From the NCBI RefSeq assembly GCF_901000735.1, contig NC_081542.1:47904238-47968237 (forward strand): a stretch of DNA of 64,000 bases, in the 5' to 3' direction. Under the pieces are notes generated by a model. The model saw only the letters and a list, made by a program, of their open reading frames with translations, did no database searches and was not told the DNA's origin. This document shows, in pieces, positions 46,318-56,722 of the stretch; position 1 is the stretch's first letter; each line of letters begins with the position of its first letter. The DNA comes from Corylus avellana. Lineage: Eukaryota; Streptophyta; Magnoliopsida; Fagales; Betulaceae. The position numbers were made by a program, and so were the translations under genes.

Positions 46318-47425
46318 GATCCGGCTTCTATGCGGTAGTGAAAACTACCGCATAGGAGCTGTTATGCAAAACGGCACAGTTTTGCATAATATACCAAGTA
46401 AAACTGTGCCGTTTCGCTCTTTGCCTTATTTAATAAATAATAAAAATATAATATGTATTTTCTCACTTACGCCGTTAGCCCAAGAGAAACCAAACGGCAA
46501 TATCTTACTCATCAAACAGCCCGTGAAAAGTGAAAACACAAGAGCTCAGGCCAATCAAGAGACTTCGTCGGAGCGGAGTGCCTACCATTCACAGGTATTC
46601 CATTCTCTGTCTCCCTCTCTCTGTCTCGGTAAGCATTTTTTGATTTTGATGTTTTGGCGGAGGGGTTTGTTGATTTGGGTTTTTTTGGGTTTTTTGATTC
46701 TGCATTATCGACATCACCAAACACACACCCACCACCAATTTCAGCAGCTGCACGACCACTAGTGGTTTGGCTTGCTGCCAAATGAATTCCACCCGCCCGC
46801 TAATGTCATCATGCACGCCTTAGAAAGTGTTGGGAAGTATGGCCGACGTGGTCGAGAGCTTGTCCATTTGGGCTGCTCTGTTTTAGAGTTTTTATTCTGC
46901 TTGTGATTAATTCTTGGAGACGAAGAAAGCTGAATTTGCGAAAGAAACACGAATGTTTTATTTTCTATGAAACAACTTTTCGTAAAACTGCTGTGATTTA
47001 TACAGAATCAAAATTTTTTTAAAAAAAAAACCCAAATCAACAAATCCCTCCACCAAAACATCAGAATCAAAAAATCAGATCCGGCTTACCGAGAGAGAGA
47101 GAGGGAGACAGAGAATGGAATACAATTGGCACTCCGGCTCCGGCGAAGCCTCTTGACTGGCCTAAGCTCCGCTTCGGCGAAGCCTCTTGAATGGCCTGAG
47201 CTCTTGTCTTTTCACTTTTCACGGGCTGTTTGATGCGTAAGATATTGCCGTTTGGTTTCTCTTGCTAACGGTGTAAGTGAGAAAATACATATTATATTTT
47301 TATTATTTATTAAATAAGGCAAAGAGCAAAACGGCACAGTTTTACTTGGTATATTATGCAAAACTGTGCCGTTTTGCATAACAGCTCCTACACGGTAGTT
47401 TTCTCCACCGCATAGAAGCCGGATC
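46318..47425. mobile_element. 1.1-kb foldback element carrying a captured CslA gene piece
   Basis: Two arms of nearly 390-420 bp (46318-46705 and 47005-47425) are inverted copies, about 90% alike by eye, separated by about 300 bp of unique DNA. Outer ends are GATCCGGCTTCTATGCGGT and its complement. Each arm also has small hairpins: CTATGCGGTAG...CTACCGCATAG and paired AAAACGGCACAGTTTT words. The right arm contains an extra repeat of about 40 bp (GAGGCTTCGCCG words). I see no target duplication. The centre holds the 5' end of a CslA gene (see next entry). Structure suggests a Pack-MULE or foldback transposon. Confidence 0.8.
46703..46867 (-). pseudogene. Captured 5' fragment of a CslA (glucomannan 4-beta-mannosyltransferase) gene
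   Basis: On the minus strand an ATG at 46867 opens MDKLSTTSAILPNTF, then a stop, then the same frame continues DDISGRVEFIWQQAKPLVV and LKLVVGVCLVMSIM. This is the known start of cellulose-synthase-like A proteins: the STTTAILPDTFQG leader, the IWQQ segment and the first membrane helix ending CLVMSIM. The reading stops exactly where the inverted-repeat arm begins. About 130 bp of apparent CslA 5' leader (46868-46995) was carried too. One in-frame stop and no downstream domains, so it makes no enzyme. Confidence 0.75.
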
Positions 47426-47506
47426 TTATATATACATATACACAACAGTCAAGTTATTTGGCTTCGTTTGGCAACAACCTTGTCCTAGATACTGTTCATC
47501 TTTTGA

Positions 47507-48035
47507 CTAGTTGACCATCAATATTTCACACACTATTCCCATATTGCCCTTAGCTTTCTCTGCAAACACTGTTTGGGTGGGCGTCGCTTTCAAGAGCCAG
47601 TCCACGTCGCCTAGCGCAAAGCAGCCCAAGGCATCGGCAAAAGGGACCTGAAAATCCGAGGCATAGGCAAAAGGGACCATCGGAGGGGAGACAAAAGCGT
47701 TGGCGGTGGGTGGGCCCGAAACGCTGCGGCGGAGAGGAGAAGAGGAAGCGGGGGTGGTGGGGAGGGAGAGCTTGGAGAAACCATGGAGGGTGAGGTCGTC
47801 TAGCTCGAAGAAGAGCCTCTTGGGATTGGGTTCGGAGCGGGAGGGGTCAGGGTGTAGTGGGTCTTGAAAAGAGGAAGACGACAAGGGAGAGCGCCGTTTC
47901 ATGGGGTTGGAGCTAGAGCAGCCGCAAGTGGTGCAGGGTTGGTGGTTGTTGGAGTTGAAGCTGTTGAGACGGTTGGAGGTCCTCTGAGTTCGGTTGCATC
48001 ACTTCTTGATTGTTATTGCTATTGGGATCACTCAT
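47507..48035 (-). pseudogene. Frameshifted or truncated gene fragment, unknown function
   Basis: The minus strand has an ATG at 48035 (MSDPNSNNNQEVMQPNSED) that runs into a stop near 47910. A second overlapping frame reads NSNNHQPCTTCGCSSSNP, MKRRSPLSSSSFQDPLHPDP, LFFELDDLTLHGFSKLSLP and PLRRSVSGPP, ending at 47507. Joining the two needs a shift near 47970, which suggests a single-base lesion. The LRRSVS motif and Asn/Ser-rich start recall an uncharacterised plant protein family, but the expected C-terminal part is missing. Alternatively the second frame alone, from the Met at 47902, is a 131-residue gene. The flanks (GTTTGGCAA near 47467 and TTTGCCAAAC near 48522) are inverted, hinting at an enclosing element. 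Confidence 0.45.
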
Positions 48036-48559
48036 TTCCGGTAATCTTTCCTTCTTTCTTTCTTATTGTTTCCTCTGGAGCTCTCTGGCTCTATCTTTCT
48101 TATGCACTTATGCGTAGGCCTCTCTTGTTCCACAAAAATGAGGGAAAATTCGAATTCTGATTTTGGAGGGGGCATCAAGCATGGCGTGGTTTTTATGGCC
48201 GTGAAATCAACACCTGAAAATCAGATCAGACCATGAAATGCAGGGATAAAAATTCAATTAGACCATCTCTCATCTCTTGGCGTCATGGGTTGGAGAAATG
48301 GGCTACAAAACCAAGCCCTCATCTCTCTTGAATTCCATTTCCACACTGAATGTCATAACCATGGCTTGGTGGAAGTGCTTCTTCTACGGAGAGATCGGTG
48401 GAAATGGAGAAGAGGAAAAGAGAAGCTGCGCCACTGTTTTTGGGAGAAACATCTGAAGGGCAAAAGTGTTATTTCACATTAGGAAAAGGACAAAAACAGT
48501 GTTTAGGCCGGGGTCATGCCCTTTGCCAAACACTACCTATTTTTTTTTAATAATATATA

Positions 48560-48873
48560 AGGGTAAATACTAAATAACTCTATGGGGTTTCACTTAATTT
48601 TTTTTTCTCCTTAGAATTTATTTTTTATCATAGGAGGCCCTTCTAGTTTTGATAAAAGGCCAAATTCATTCTTCTATCCATTGACCGTTAGTTGACCTAA
48701 CGGAATTCCACGTTGACCAATTAGAAGTTGACATTTGGCATAAGTACCTACTTAAATTTTTTACTTTTTTTTTAAAAAAATTAAAATTAAAAAAATATAT
48801 TTTTTCATAATAAAAAATAAAAAATAAAAAAATAAAATTCTTGTATCGAACTGGCCTTGGTTCCATGCCCCTC

Positions 48874-48928
<55 letters not shown>

Positions 48929-49175
48929 GAAAAAATATATTTTTCAATTTTAATTTAAAAAATAAAAAATAAAAAAATTTCATTAGGTGCCACATCATCA
49001 GGCCACTTATGCCAAATGTCAGTTTTTAATTGGTCCACGTGAAGTTCTGTTAGGTCAACTAAAAACAAATTTGGTCTTTTATCAAAACCAAAATAACCTT
49101 TTGTGATAAAGAATAAACCCTAAGGGAGGAAAAAAAATTAAGTAAAATCCCATAGGGTTATTTAGTATTTACCCC
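48560..49175. mobile_element. Inverted-repeat element, family B copy 1 (MULE-like)
   Basis: Arms of about 200 bp begin AGGGTAAATACTAAATAACT and end GGTTATTTAGTATTTACCCC. Flanks TAATATATA (48551-48559) and TACTATATA (49176-49184) match at 8 of 9 positions. The centre contains a (TA)n microsatellite (48879-48925). It shares its arm sequence, including TTGACCGTTAGTTGAC, with the element at 49552-50114. Confidence 0.8.
48879..48925. repeat. TA microsatellite
   Basis: About 23 uninterrupted TA units inside the loop of the family B element at 48560-49175. Confidence 0.95.
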
Positions 49176-49439
49176 TACTATATATTGTTAAATATAATAA
49201 AATAAAATTTAAATTGTGAATAGACTGCTTTTTATTTCATTTTTGGGTATATATAAGCAATAACACGGTATGATAGATTACTTCTATTTAATTGTATGCA
49301 CTTGGCCACACAAATTGTGAGCGGTGTTTGATGAAGTCTATATACTCGAGCAGGTTTTGAGTTGTCTGAGTATTTGCTCGGTCAAATGGCCTCGTTAAGA
49401 CCATGCATAATTGCAATCAAGCATGTTATGTTTGGAAAA

Positions 49440-50775
49440 TGATCATCTCCAGTCCATTTTGAACCGGAGGGTATCCAATTAATGGCCAAGATTTCCTATA
49501 AGAAATCCAATGGCCACAAATTGAACATCTGTCCTTATAATAAAAAAATAAGGGTTAAATACTAAATACCTCCGGGGTTTCATTGCTTTATTTTTTCCTC
49601 CTATGGTTTGATTTTTATCATAGAAGGTCCTTGTGGTTTTGATAATATACCAAACTAATCCCTTTGTTAGTTGACCGTTAGTTGACTTAACGGAAATTCA
49701 CGTGGACCAATCAAATGTTGACACGTGGCACTTACTTAATTTTTTTTTTTTAAAAAAAAAGGTATTTAAAAAAAAAAAAATTTGGGGTGGCTCTTGGCCA
49801 TTTGAGGGTGGCTCGGCCAACCCCATGGAGCCTAGGGGGTGGCTCAAATGGCCAAGTCGGCCACCCCCAATTTTTTTTCTGTTAAAAAAAAAAATACATT
49901 TTTTCTTTTAATTTTTTTAAAAAATTAAGTAAGTGCCACATGTCAACATTTAATTGGTCTACGTGGATTTCCGTTAAGTCAACTAACGGTCAACTGACAA
50001 AAGGACTAGTTTGGTCTATTATCAAAACCACACGGACCTCTTGTGATAAAAATCAAACCCTAGGGGAAGAAAAAATAAAGTAATGAAACTCCAATGAGGG
50101 TAAGTATTTAACCCAAAAAATAACAAACTATTATTTAAAGTTTAATAAAAATTAAAAATAAAAATAATAAAAGCTATAGGGGTGCCCGGACCACCCCATT
50201 GAGGTGGCCGGCCACCCCATTTTTAACCATTGGAGTGGCTGGCCACCCCGGTGGCCCTTGGGGGTAGCCGAGCCACCCCAAGGGCCAAATGAATGAAAAA
50301 ACCTTGGGGGTGGTTTAGCTACCCCAAAAGGCAAACCCAAATGAAAAAAATAAAAAAATAAAAAATAAAATTGGGTTTGCCTTTGGCGGTGGCCGAACCA
50401 CCCCCAAGGGCCATGGGGTGGCTTTGGCCACCCCAAACCGGCCCTTGGGGGGTGGCCGAACCACCCCAAGGCCCTTGGGAGTGGTTCGGCCACCCCCAAG
50501 GCCAACATTGTAATTTTTATTTTGTTTTCATTTGGCCCTTGGGGGTGGTTCGGCCAATCACCCCCAAGGGCCACTGAGGTGGCTTTGGCCACCCAAGTGG
50601 TTAAAAATCTATGGCTTTTATTATTTTTATTTTCAATTTTTATTACACTTTACATAATAGTTCATTATTTTTTTATTATAATGATAGGTGTTCAATTTAT
50701 GGCCCTTGAATTTCTTATAAGAAATCTTGGCATTAACTGATACTCTCCCGTCCGTTAAAGAAGATCCTATTTTCC
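49440..50775. mobile_element. Inverted-repeat element with GC-rich core, interrupted by a second element
   Basis: The left arm has two parts, about 49460-49551 and 50124-50175. The right arm is about 50615-50752. Read in reverse, the right arm matches the left arm only if 49552-50114 and one target duplication are removed: CCAAGATTTC.TATAAGAAAT, then ATAAATTGAACA, TTATAATAAAAAAATAA, AACTATTAT and AATAAAAATT occur in the same order in both. The core (50180-50610) is a set of GGGGTGGCC / GGCCACCCC palindromes. Outer ends are approximate and no outer target duplication was found. The long frames through the core are repeat artefacts. Confidence 0.72.
49552..50114. mobile_element. Inverted-repeat element, family B copy 2 (MULE-like), nested
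   Basis: Ends GGGTTAAATACTAAATA and GTATTTAACCC, with a perfect 9-bp duplication AAAAAATAA at 49543-49551 and 50115-50123. Arms match the family B element at 48560-49175, including TTAGTTGACCGTTAGTTGAC. The loop differs: here it is a GC-rich GGGGTGGCTC / GGCCACCCCC core (about 49785-49870). It sits inside the left arm of the element at 49440-50775. Confidence 0.88.
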
Positions 50776-51058
50776 ATTACGTTTGAGACTGCTCATTAGT
50801 AGCCTCTCACAATTGCTATTAGACAGTCTACAATCCAAGCAACGAGCCTCTCACCATTACAATCAGACACGCTACAATACAATAACCATATTCCAGGAGT
50901 ACAGCGTTCGAAATGCATCCAAAAAGACAACCAGTTTTTCTCCAAGCACATGAAGCATCTTGCAGATAGATAGCACTCCCAAACTCCTGCCTCCGATCAA
51001 CTATCCCAAAAGACTTCTTGGTGAATCAAAACCAACAGGTATCTCATCACAGCAACTC

Positions 51059-52435
51059 TCTTTCAACCAATTAACCTTGGAATAGCATGAACACCTTTTC
51101 CACTGGGTACACAAAGCACTAAGCTCAGATGGCCACTCTTTTTCGGGTTAGGGCCACTTTAGGGATGTGACCTTGTCATATACACCCAAATGCATTACAA
51201 AATTGTCACAAAAATAGATATGTTGCTCCAACAAGTATTACTTCAAAGAATAGAAAGGATCAACTGTACTGCACCTTCATAAGACTAAGGATTGCCAATC
51301 GAAAGATTCAGGTATCAAGCAGCTAACAAAATTCAGTAACATCAAAACCTGAATTGGCAATGAAAACCCAAATGTCTAACTGGTAGCTTCCTAGTTTATG
51401 ACCAGGGATCCAATATTTTACATATAACCTAAGGACCAATTGCAAGTAAAGTCAAAATTGAGGGCCATCCACATTTTGAAATGCTTCCTGCAATTAATAT
51501 ATTCCCAGATTTGAGATGATATTTCATCTCAGAATCAGATGATACATGAAATATTTATCCCCATTTCTTACTTTTCACTTCCAGTCTCATCTAAAGTTTA
51601 CATCGCTGTCAACATATAATACAATGAGCAGTAAAAATGTGAAAGTCTGCACAAATGTGTCTTTTACTGGAAGACTACGAAGAATTGTCTGATGTCAAAG
51701 CTCTCGCTCTTAAAATATATGGTTCGGATGAAATGCAAGCAGCAACAACGTTACTCCATGTGGTGGTCAAAGTAGCTTTCTAGACAATGGAGTTGAATGG
51801 CGGCATGTGAACCCCTATCCCGTCCAAGACATAGAAACATTGAGATCAAAAGAATTTCAAATGCAAAAATAGATAACTCGCAAAGACCCAGTGAGGTGAT
51901 GAAAACACAGCAATGATGCCACCTATACTCATTCCAACTTTTGTGATAGAGAAGCTGGCTTGCCAATGAAACTAAAGTTAAAGCACTACAAGGTTAACTA
52001 CCATGACTATGCATAATAGAGACTTGTAATCAAAGTTAAGATTAGCGGCTAATCTACAATGCTTACACCAAAGGTGAAGGAATACCAAAAGTTCATCTAC
52101 TCTCAGAGGCAAAATAAAGCAAAAACACTGTAAACCTTCCCGAATTAAAAAAAAATTCAGATTTGCTCTACAGTAAAATAAATAAATAAAAATCTCAAAC
52201 CTGATCCTATCACTGCTTGCATCAACCATGGTTCCACTTGGATAACCACCAAAACCAAATTATTTTAATCAGAATAAACCATCTAATCTTCTACAAAGGA
52301 GCCAAGTGAACAGCACATAAATCATAACTGTGTTTCCCGTAACAGAATAAGATGAAACAAAGTTTCTTCAACAAACACCATCTTCATTCAATAATAACAA
52401 TGTAGGTCAATAATTCAACAAGGGAAATGAACTCG
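51059..52435. other. Segment in the 3' flank of PPR copy 2 that copy 1 lacks
   Basis: The 3' flanks of the two PPR copies align on both sides of this 1.38-kb stretch (copy 1 passes from TCATCACAGG straight to AGAGCAGGTTTCC). The segment is ordinary AT-rich DNA with no long frame, no terminal repeats I can see and no clean GT..AG borders. It is either an insertion in copy 2, a deletion in copy 1, or a 3' UTR intron with unusual borders. Confidence 0.5.
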
Positions 52436-52530
52436 AGACAAGGGAGCGAGCAGGTTTCCATACAAAAATTCCGTGATCATCAATTTGATCCCCACAGTTC
52501 CATCTAACTCCGCACGCCAAGCAACAATCT

Positions 52531-53739
52531 TCATTGAGGCAACCCAGCTTCAATTTCATCCCACATGTGAACATTCTTAGTAACTTTCTCCTTGATCTGC
52601 TTAATAAGCTCGCGTGCCTCTTCAACCTTTTTAATTTCCACAAGCCCCTCCACAAGCCTCTTCATAGTCCCGAAATTGGGAAACCAACCTTTCTCCATAC
52701 TCTCCTTAGCGATTGACAAGGCGGCCTCGACATCCCCACCTTTGCATAGGAAGTAAACCAAAGTAGAATAGCAATCATATTCCGGTTGGCAACCCCTACT
52801 TTTCATGGTCTTGAAGAGCTTCTTGGCTTGCTCCAAATTGCCTTCTTTACAAAACCCATGAATCAAATGTGTATACGTGACCGAATTCGGCTTCATCCCT
52901 CTCGACAACATTCCATCAAGCAATGCCATGGCCTCCGACGACTTCTTCAGCTTACACAGACCCTGAATCCTAATGTTGTACGTACCAATCCCCATGTCCA
53001 CATCATGCTTCTTCATCAACGTCATTACTTTCCCAACGTCCTCAAACCTTTCTTCCCTATAAAACCCAGCAAGCAAATGCCCAAAACTCGTCGCATTCGG
53101 CTTCACGGACTTCCTCTCCATCTCGGCCACCACAGAATACCCAGAACTCGTCGACCCAGATTCCGAAAACCCCTTGATTACCGTGTTATACGAGTCCAAA
53201 TCCGGCTCAAGCCCATAGACTTTGGGAAACTCAACGAAAACCCGGTGCAGCTCCTTGTAATCCTTCGCCAGCAGGCAAGCAAAAAGCAACGCATTGAACG
53301 ATTTCACCGAGCGACTAATACCCAGATCACCCATTTGCTTAAAAGCCTCAAAGGCCTGGTTGACCATACCAGCCTGACCGTACAGGACGATGGAGTGGGC
53401 AACGAAACGCTCCGTTTGGAGGTCAGGTCGGGTCTGGAGCTCCGACTCTAGTAACTTCCGGATCGAGTCGAAGTGTTTGGAGTAGGAGAGCTGGGAGACG
53501 GCAACGGAGAAAGCGATGCGGTCGAGGTGGATATCGGGGGTGAGGGCCGCGGCACGGCAAATGTCGAGGATGGTGTGGGGGTTCTGCTCGGACTTGAGAA
53601 GGGCGAGCGCGGCTCGTGTCTTCTGTTTGGAGGTGAGAGGAGTGGTGGAGTTTGGGGAGAGGATTGAGGATGCCGTGGAGAGCTGGCGGCGGTGGAGGTG
53701 GTGGGTGAGGGAGTGGCGGAGGCGAGAGACGAGGGACAT
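52531..53739 (-). CDS. PPR336: PPR336-like mitochondrial pentatricopeptide repeat protein, copy 2
   Basis: Single-exon, 402 residues, intact, same length and orientation as the copy at 45006-46214. The first residues [20 protein letters not shown] form a mitochondrial presequence. About eight P-type PPR motifs span roughly residues 112-385, then the identical end [13 protein letters not shown]. Differences from copy 1 are spread along the protein and include repeat positions that face RNA, but no stop or shift is present, so both copies appear functional. The gene lies 183 bp downstream of a tRNA-Trp on the same strand and keeps the upstream telo-box. Confidence 0.94.
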   Translation of the reverse strand: MSLVSRLRHSLTHHLHRRQLSTASSILSPNSTTPLTSKQKTRAALALLKSEQNPHTILDICRAAALTPDIHLDRIAFSVAVSQLSYSKHFDSIRKLLESELQTRPDLQTERFVAHSIVLYGQAGMVNQAFEAFKQMGDLGISRSVKSFNALLFACLLAKDYKELHRVFVEFPKVYGLEPDLDSYNTVIKGFSESGSTSSGYSVVAEMERKSVKPNATSFGHLLAGFYREERFEDVGKVMTLMKKHDVDMGIGTYNIRIQGLCKLKKSSEAMALLDGMLSRGMKPNSVTYTHLIHGFCKEGNLEQAKKLFKTMKSRGCQPEYDCYSTLVYFLCKGGDVEAALSIAKESMEKGWFPNFGTMKRLVEGLVEIKKVEEARELIKQIKEKVTKNVHMWDEIEAGLPQ

Positions 53740-53752
53740 GGTGTGTATGGGG

Positions 53753-53764
53753 TTTAGGGTTTAG
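53753..53764 (-). promoter_or_regulatory. Telo-box upstream of PPR copy 2
   Basis: The minus strand reads CTAAACCCTAAA 14 bp before the ATG, exactly as in copy 1. A GA microsatellite follows at about 53818-53835. Confidence 0.6.
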
Positions 53765-53922
53765 GGAGAGATGGACAGAAATGGTTTTTGCTTCAGATTT
53801 GGGAATTTTTAGTAGACGAGAGAGAGAGAGAGAGCGACTGTTTGTGACAGTATGAGCGATAGAGAAAGTATTAAAAATAAACAAAAATTAAGAAATGGAT
53901 AAAAAATCCGAACAAAGGGATT

Positions 53923-53994
53923 TGAACCCGACGTGAATCGAACACGCAACCTTCTGATCTGGAGTCAGACGCGCTACCATTGCGCCACGGATCC
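53923..53994 (-). tRNA. tRNA-Trp (anticodon CCA)
   Basis: 72-nt cloverleaf read on the minus strand. The acceptor stem begins GGATCCG and pairs with CGGGTTC before the discriminator A; the D-arm contains GCGCAATGGTAGCGC; the anticodon loop is CTCCAGA giving CCA; the T-arm has GTTCGATTC. There is no intron and no encoded CCA end, as for a nuclear gene. A run of T (minus strand) about 10 bases downstream can stop RNA polymerase III. Confidence 0.97.
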
Positions 53995-54070
53995 TACTGG
54001 TAGGTTTCTATACTTTTAAATATAACTAGTAAAAGTTAATAATTTGTTTTTGTAGTTTTTGGTCAATAAG

Positions 54071-54424
54071 CTAAAGGTCCTTTTGGGAGTGTATTTTTAA
54101 ACTAAATTGTAATTTTTGAGTATTTGGGATTGTAATTTTAAAAACGCAAATTTTAAAATAGTGAAAAAATTTGCGATTTCTATAAGCTGACTAAGGGTGC
54201 TTATTTGAAAAAGTGCGAATTTAAACAATTACGATTTCGCTTAAAATAATATTTGGCGCAATATTTATCTATTTGGCCATGAAACTGCAATTATATTCCA
54301 ATGTTATCAAAATACTCAATTGATAATAAAAAATAAAAGTACTTCTTAACATGTTTTACCAAATACTTATGCAATTTTAAAAATGCAAATTTTAAAATTG
54401 CACTATCAAACGGGGCTCTTAATG
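54071..54424. repeat. Inverted-repeat element, GCGATTT family, copy 1
   Basis: Left AAAGGTCCTTTTGGGAGTGTA and right CACTATCAAACGGGGCTCTTAA form imperfect terminal repeats. The interior carries words like TTTGCGATTT and AAATTGTAATTTT shared with the element at 55884-56117. Confidence 0.5.
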
Positions 54425-54668
54425 TATAACTAATTCCTACTTTAAAAAAAAATAAAAAGAAAAAAAAGGTAAGAGTTTTTGCTTTAAATATATTTGTTGG
54501 CAAGCAAATAGGAAGTGAATACTAATAGATCCAATATTTAAAAATTAACCCAACAAACAAACTTGCACCACTTTTTGGGGGATCATAATGAAATTTACCA
54601 GTCTTCACGAGAAACAAAAAGTATTCAATTGGGAACCTCCTTTAAAAATGGGAGGATATTATCACCTG

Positions 54669-54705
<37 letters not shown>

Positions 54706-55883
54706 AGGGCTATAATATTGCCACCTTTAAAGGTTGAGTAAATTTACTCAACCTTGACAAAACGGTGGCTTTTGAGTGGCAAAGGCGGCTAGAGGATTTA
54801 TATGGAAAATTATGTTTGATGGTACCACCAGCATTTCAACTTCTCAGGCTTCAAATATTAGCCGGTTGAATGGATGGTCCATAGAGCGGCATGTAGCCTC
54901 TCACCAACTGCACATTTTGGTCTTTGGACTTTGACAATTTTGTAATCCCGCGGTATAAGCGACTTTAAAAGCTTTAATTGTAATTCAACTAATTCAGAGT
55001 AATAGTATAGATTAGATGTGTCTAAAGCTTTTTACGAGTCGTAATAAATGGTATTGAAATCGCTGCATGGCATGAGTTCTGACGAGGATGTCAGGAATTG
55101 AGACTGAACTATATAAATAATTTTAAGAAACTCTAATTATAACTTAGAATACTCCACACGTTGCCATGGCTTTTAAAATCATAATTAAATTTATCACAAA
55201 TCTAACGGTCTTACTCGATGCCATACATAAAAAGCCATAGACAGTAGAAACACTATCGGACTCATCAATTCAATTTTGAAAAATCGATTTGGTATGCAAA
55301 TTGTCTACTTAATTATCTTTTAAGCTTTTGTAACAGTGATTTGATATGAAGATTGAAAAGGACAGAAGCTAATGGATAGAGGCATCAATCTTTTTGTTTT
55401 TGTGTATTAACGACTAAGACAAAAGAAACAGACATCTTACCAGTATAATGCACCTACGTACATATATATACCTTGTACTCTAGTATCATAGGCTCTATAA
55501 AACGTGTGCATAGGAGAAAAGAAAATGTTTGGAATACAACAATTTTTATTATTATTCATTACAGCTGAAGTGTTACACTAATTGTTATGTGACAGTTCAT
55601 ATTTTAGTAACTGATAAAGTAAGTCATGTGGATTTTTTAGTTAATTTCTATATGTGATAAGTACTATGTAAGGTGTCATATGACAGTTAAGGATTGCAAT
55701 TCTTATTTGTGTATTGGGTTCAGATCATGTTGAGATGTGAGTATAATACTATATAGGTCAATCATAACTCACTAATTTCGTGTCAAATTCGCGGGTCAAG
55801 TAGAAAAACATTAGCCCATATGTCATGTGCTAAGTTTAGGTTATGTCGAGTTGAGATATGGGTATAAGACTGCATAAGTCAAC

Positions 55884-56117
55884 TTTTGAGTCCGTTTAGA
55901 ATTGCGATTTCAAAAAGTGCGATTTTTAAAAAGTAATTTTAAAAAACGCAGTTAAACATTTGGCAATTCAAATCGTAGTTTAGCCTTTAAAAAATTATAT
56001 AAAATGTGTTTTTAAATCGTAATTTTTTAAAAATGCAATCTCAAACAATCAATCTTTTGCGATTTTGTTTAAAATCGCACTTTTTGTCTACGAAATCGTA
56101 ATGCCAAATGTACCATT
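55884..56117. repeat. Inverted-repeat element, GCGATTT family, copy 2
   Basis: Left GAGTCCGTTTAGAATTGCGA and right TACGAAATCGTAATGCCAAATGTACC are imperfect inverted repeats; AAAGTGCGATTTT and its complement also pair internally. No target duplication found. Confidence 0.5.
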
Positions 56118-56707
56118 AACCCGACTCATTTTATTAAACAAATTAGACTCTCCAACCCTAATATACTAATTTTGTATTGATTTAAAGACCATGTAAAAAA
56201 TTACTAATTTGACTGATAATACACATTTTAATAACTGACGTAATAATTACATTAACACCAATACCATTAATAGCACTCCTACATATATTTCTAAGAAGTG
56301 TTAAAAGTTGGGAGAATGGAGTTTGGCATCAATCAAAGTAGGCATTTATTTACCAAATCAAGAGAATTTTTTGTTACCATTATAAATAAAACGTTAAAAA
56401 TTCTTAGAGCTTAAAGGAGAAAAAAAAAAAATGGTTTGAGAAGTCCAACCATATTTTAATAATGTAAACACATTTTTATACCCAAAAAGAATATATTTTT
56501 GAAGAGAACAAACAAAAAAAGAAAGAGGTTTTATCCAGAGATAATGCATATTGCATACGTCCGAGACCCACAAACCGATACCGACCAGCCGTCCAAGCCA
56601 CGTCATCCGATGTAGAAACTTCGCGTCACCTTCCTGTGAGAGTAGTACTCCTCTAGCGCCTCAGTTGTCAGTGGACCCAAGCGGAAGAATCTTCTACGGC
56701 ATCCTCT

Positions 56708-56722
56708 CACGTGCACCACGTG
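56708..56722. promoter_or_regulatory. Pair of G-box motifs
   Basis: Two perfect CACGTG palindromes (56708-56713 and 56717-56722) lie 3 bases apart inside a GC-richer island (about 56540-56800). G-boxes bind bZIP and bHLH factors. No gene start is close: TOM1-like begins 3.1 kb away. Confidence 0.45.

Noticed and set aside
46589..46816. 75-codon minus-strand frame running from CslA sequence into the inverted-repeat arm
   Set aside because: A chance fusion of the captured gene piece with arm sequence; no sign of an independent gene.
46309..47434. A target duplication around the CslA-carrying foldback element
   Set aside because: The left flank (ATTTCAAAG) and right flank (TTATATATA) do not match, so no duplication is claimed.
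50152..50592. Minus-strand frame of 146 codons rich in Gly, Trp and Pro
   Set aside because: It runs through the GGGGTGGCC palindromes of a transposon core, so its composition is a repeat artefact. The same holds for 13542-13793 and 49702-49911.
51059..52435. Reading the extra block as a spliced 3' UTR intron of PPR copy 2
   Set aside because: Joining the conserved flanks exactly does not give GT..AG borders; nearby GT and AG choices leave about nine extra bases. Kept only as a weak alternative.
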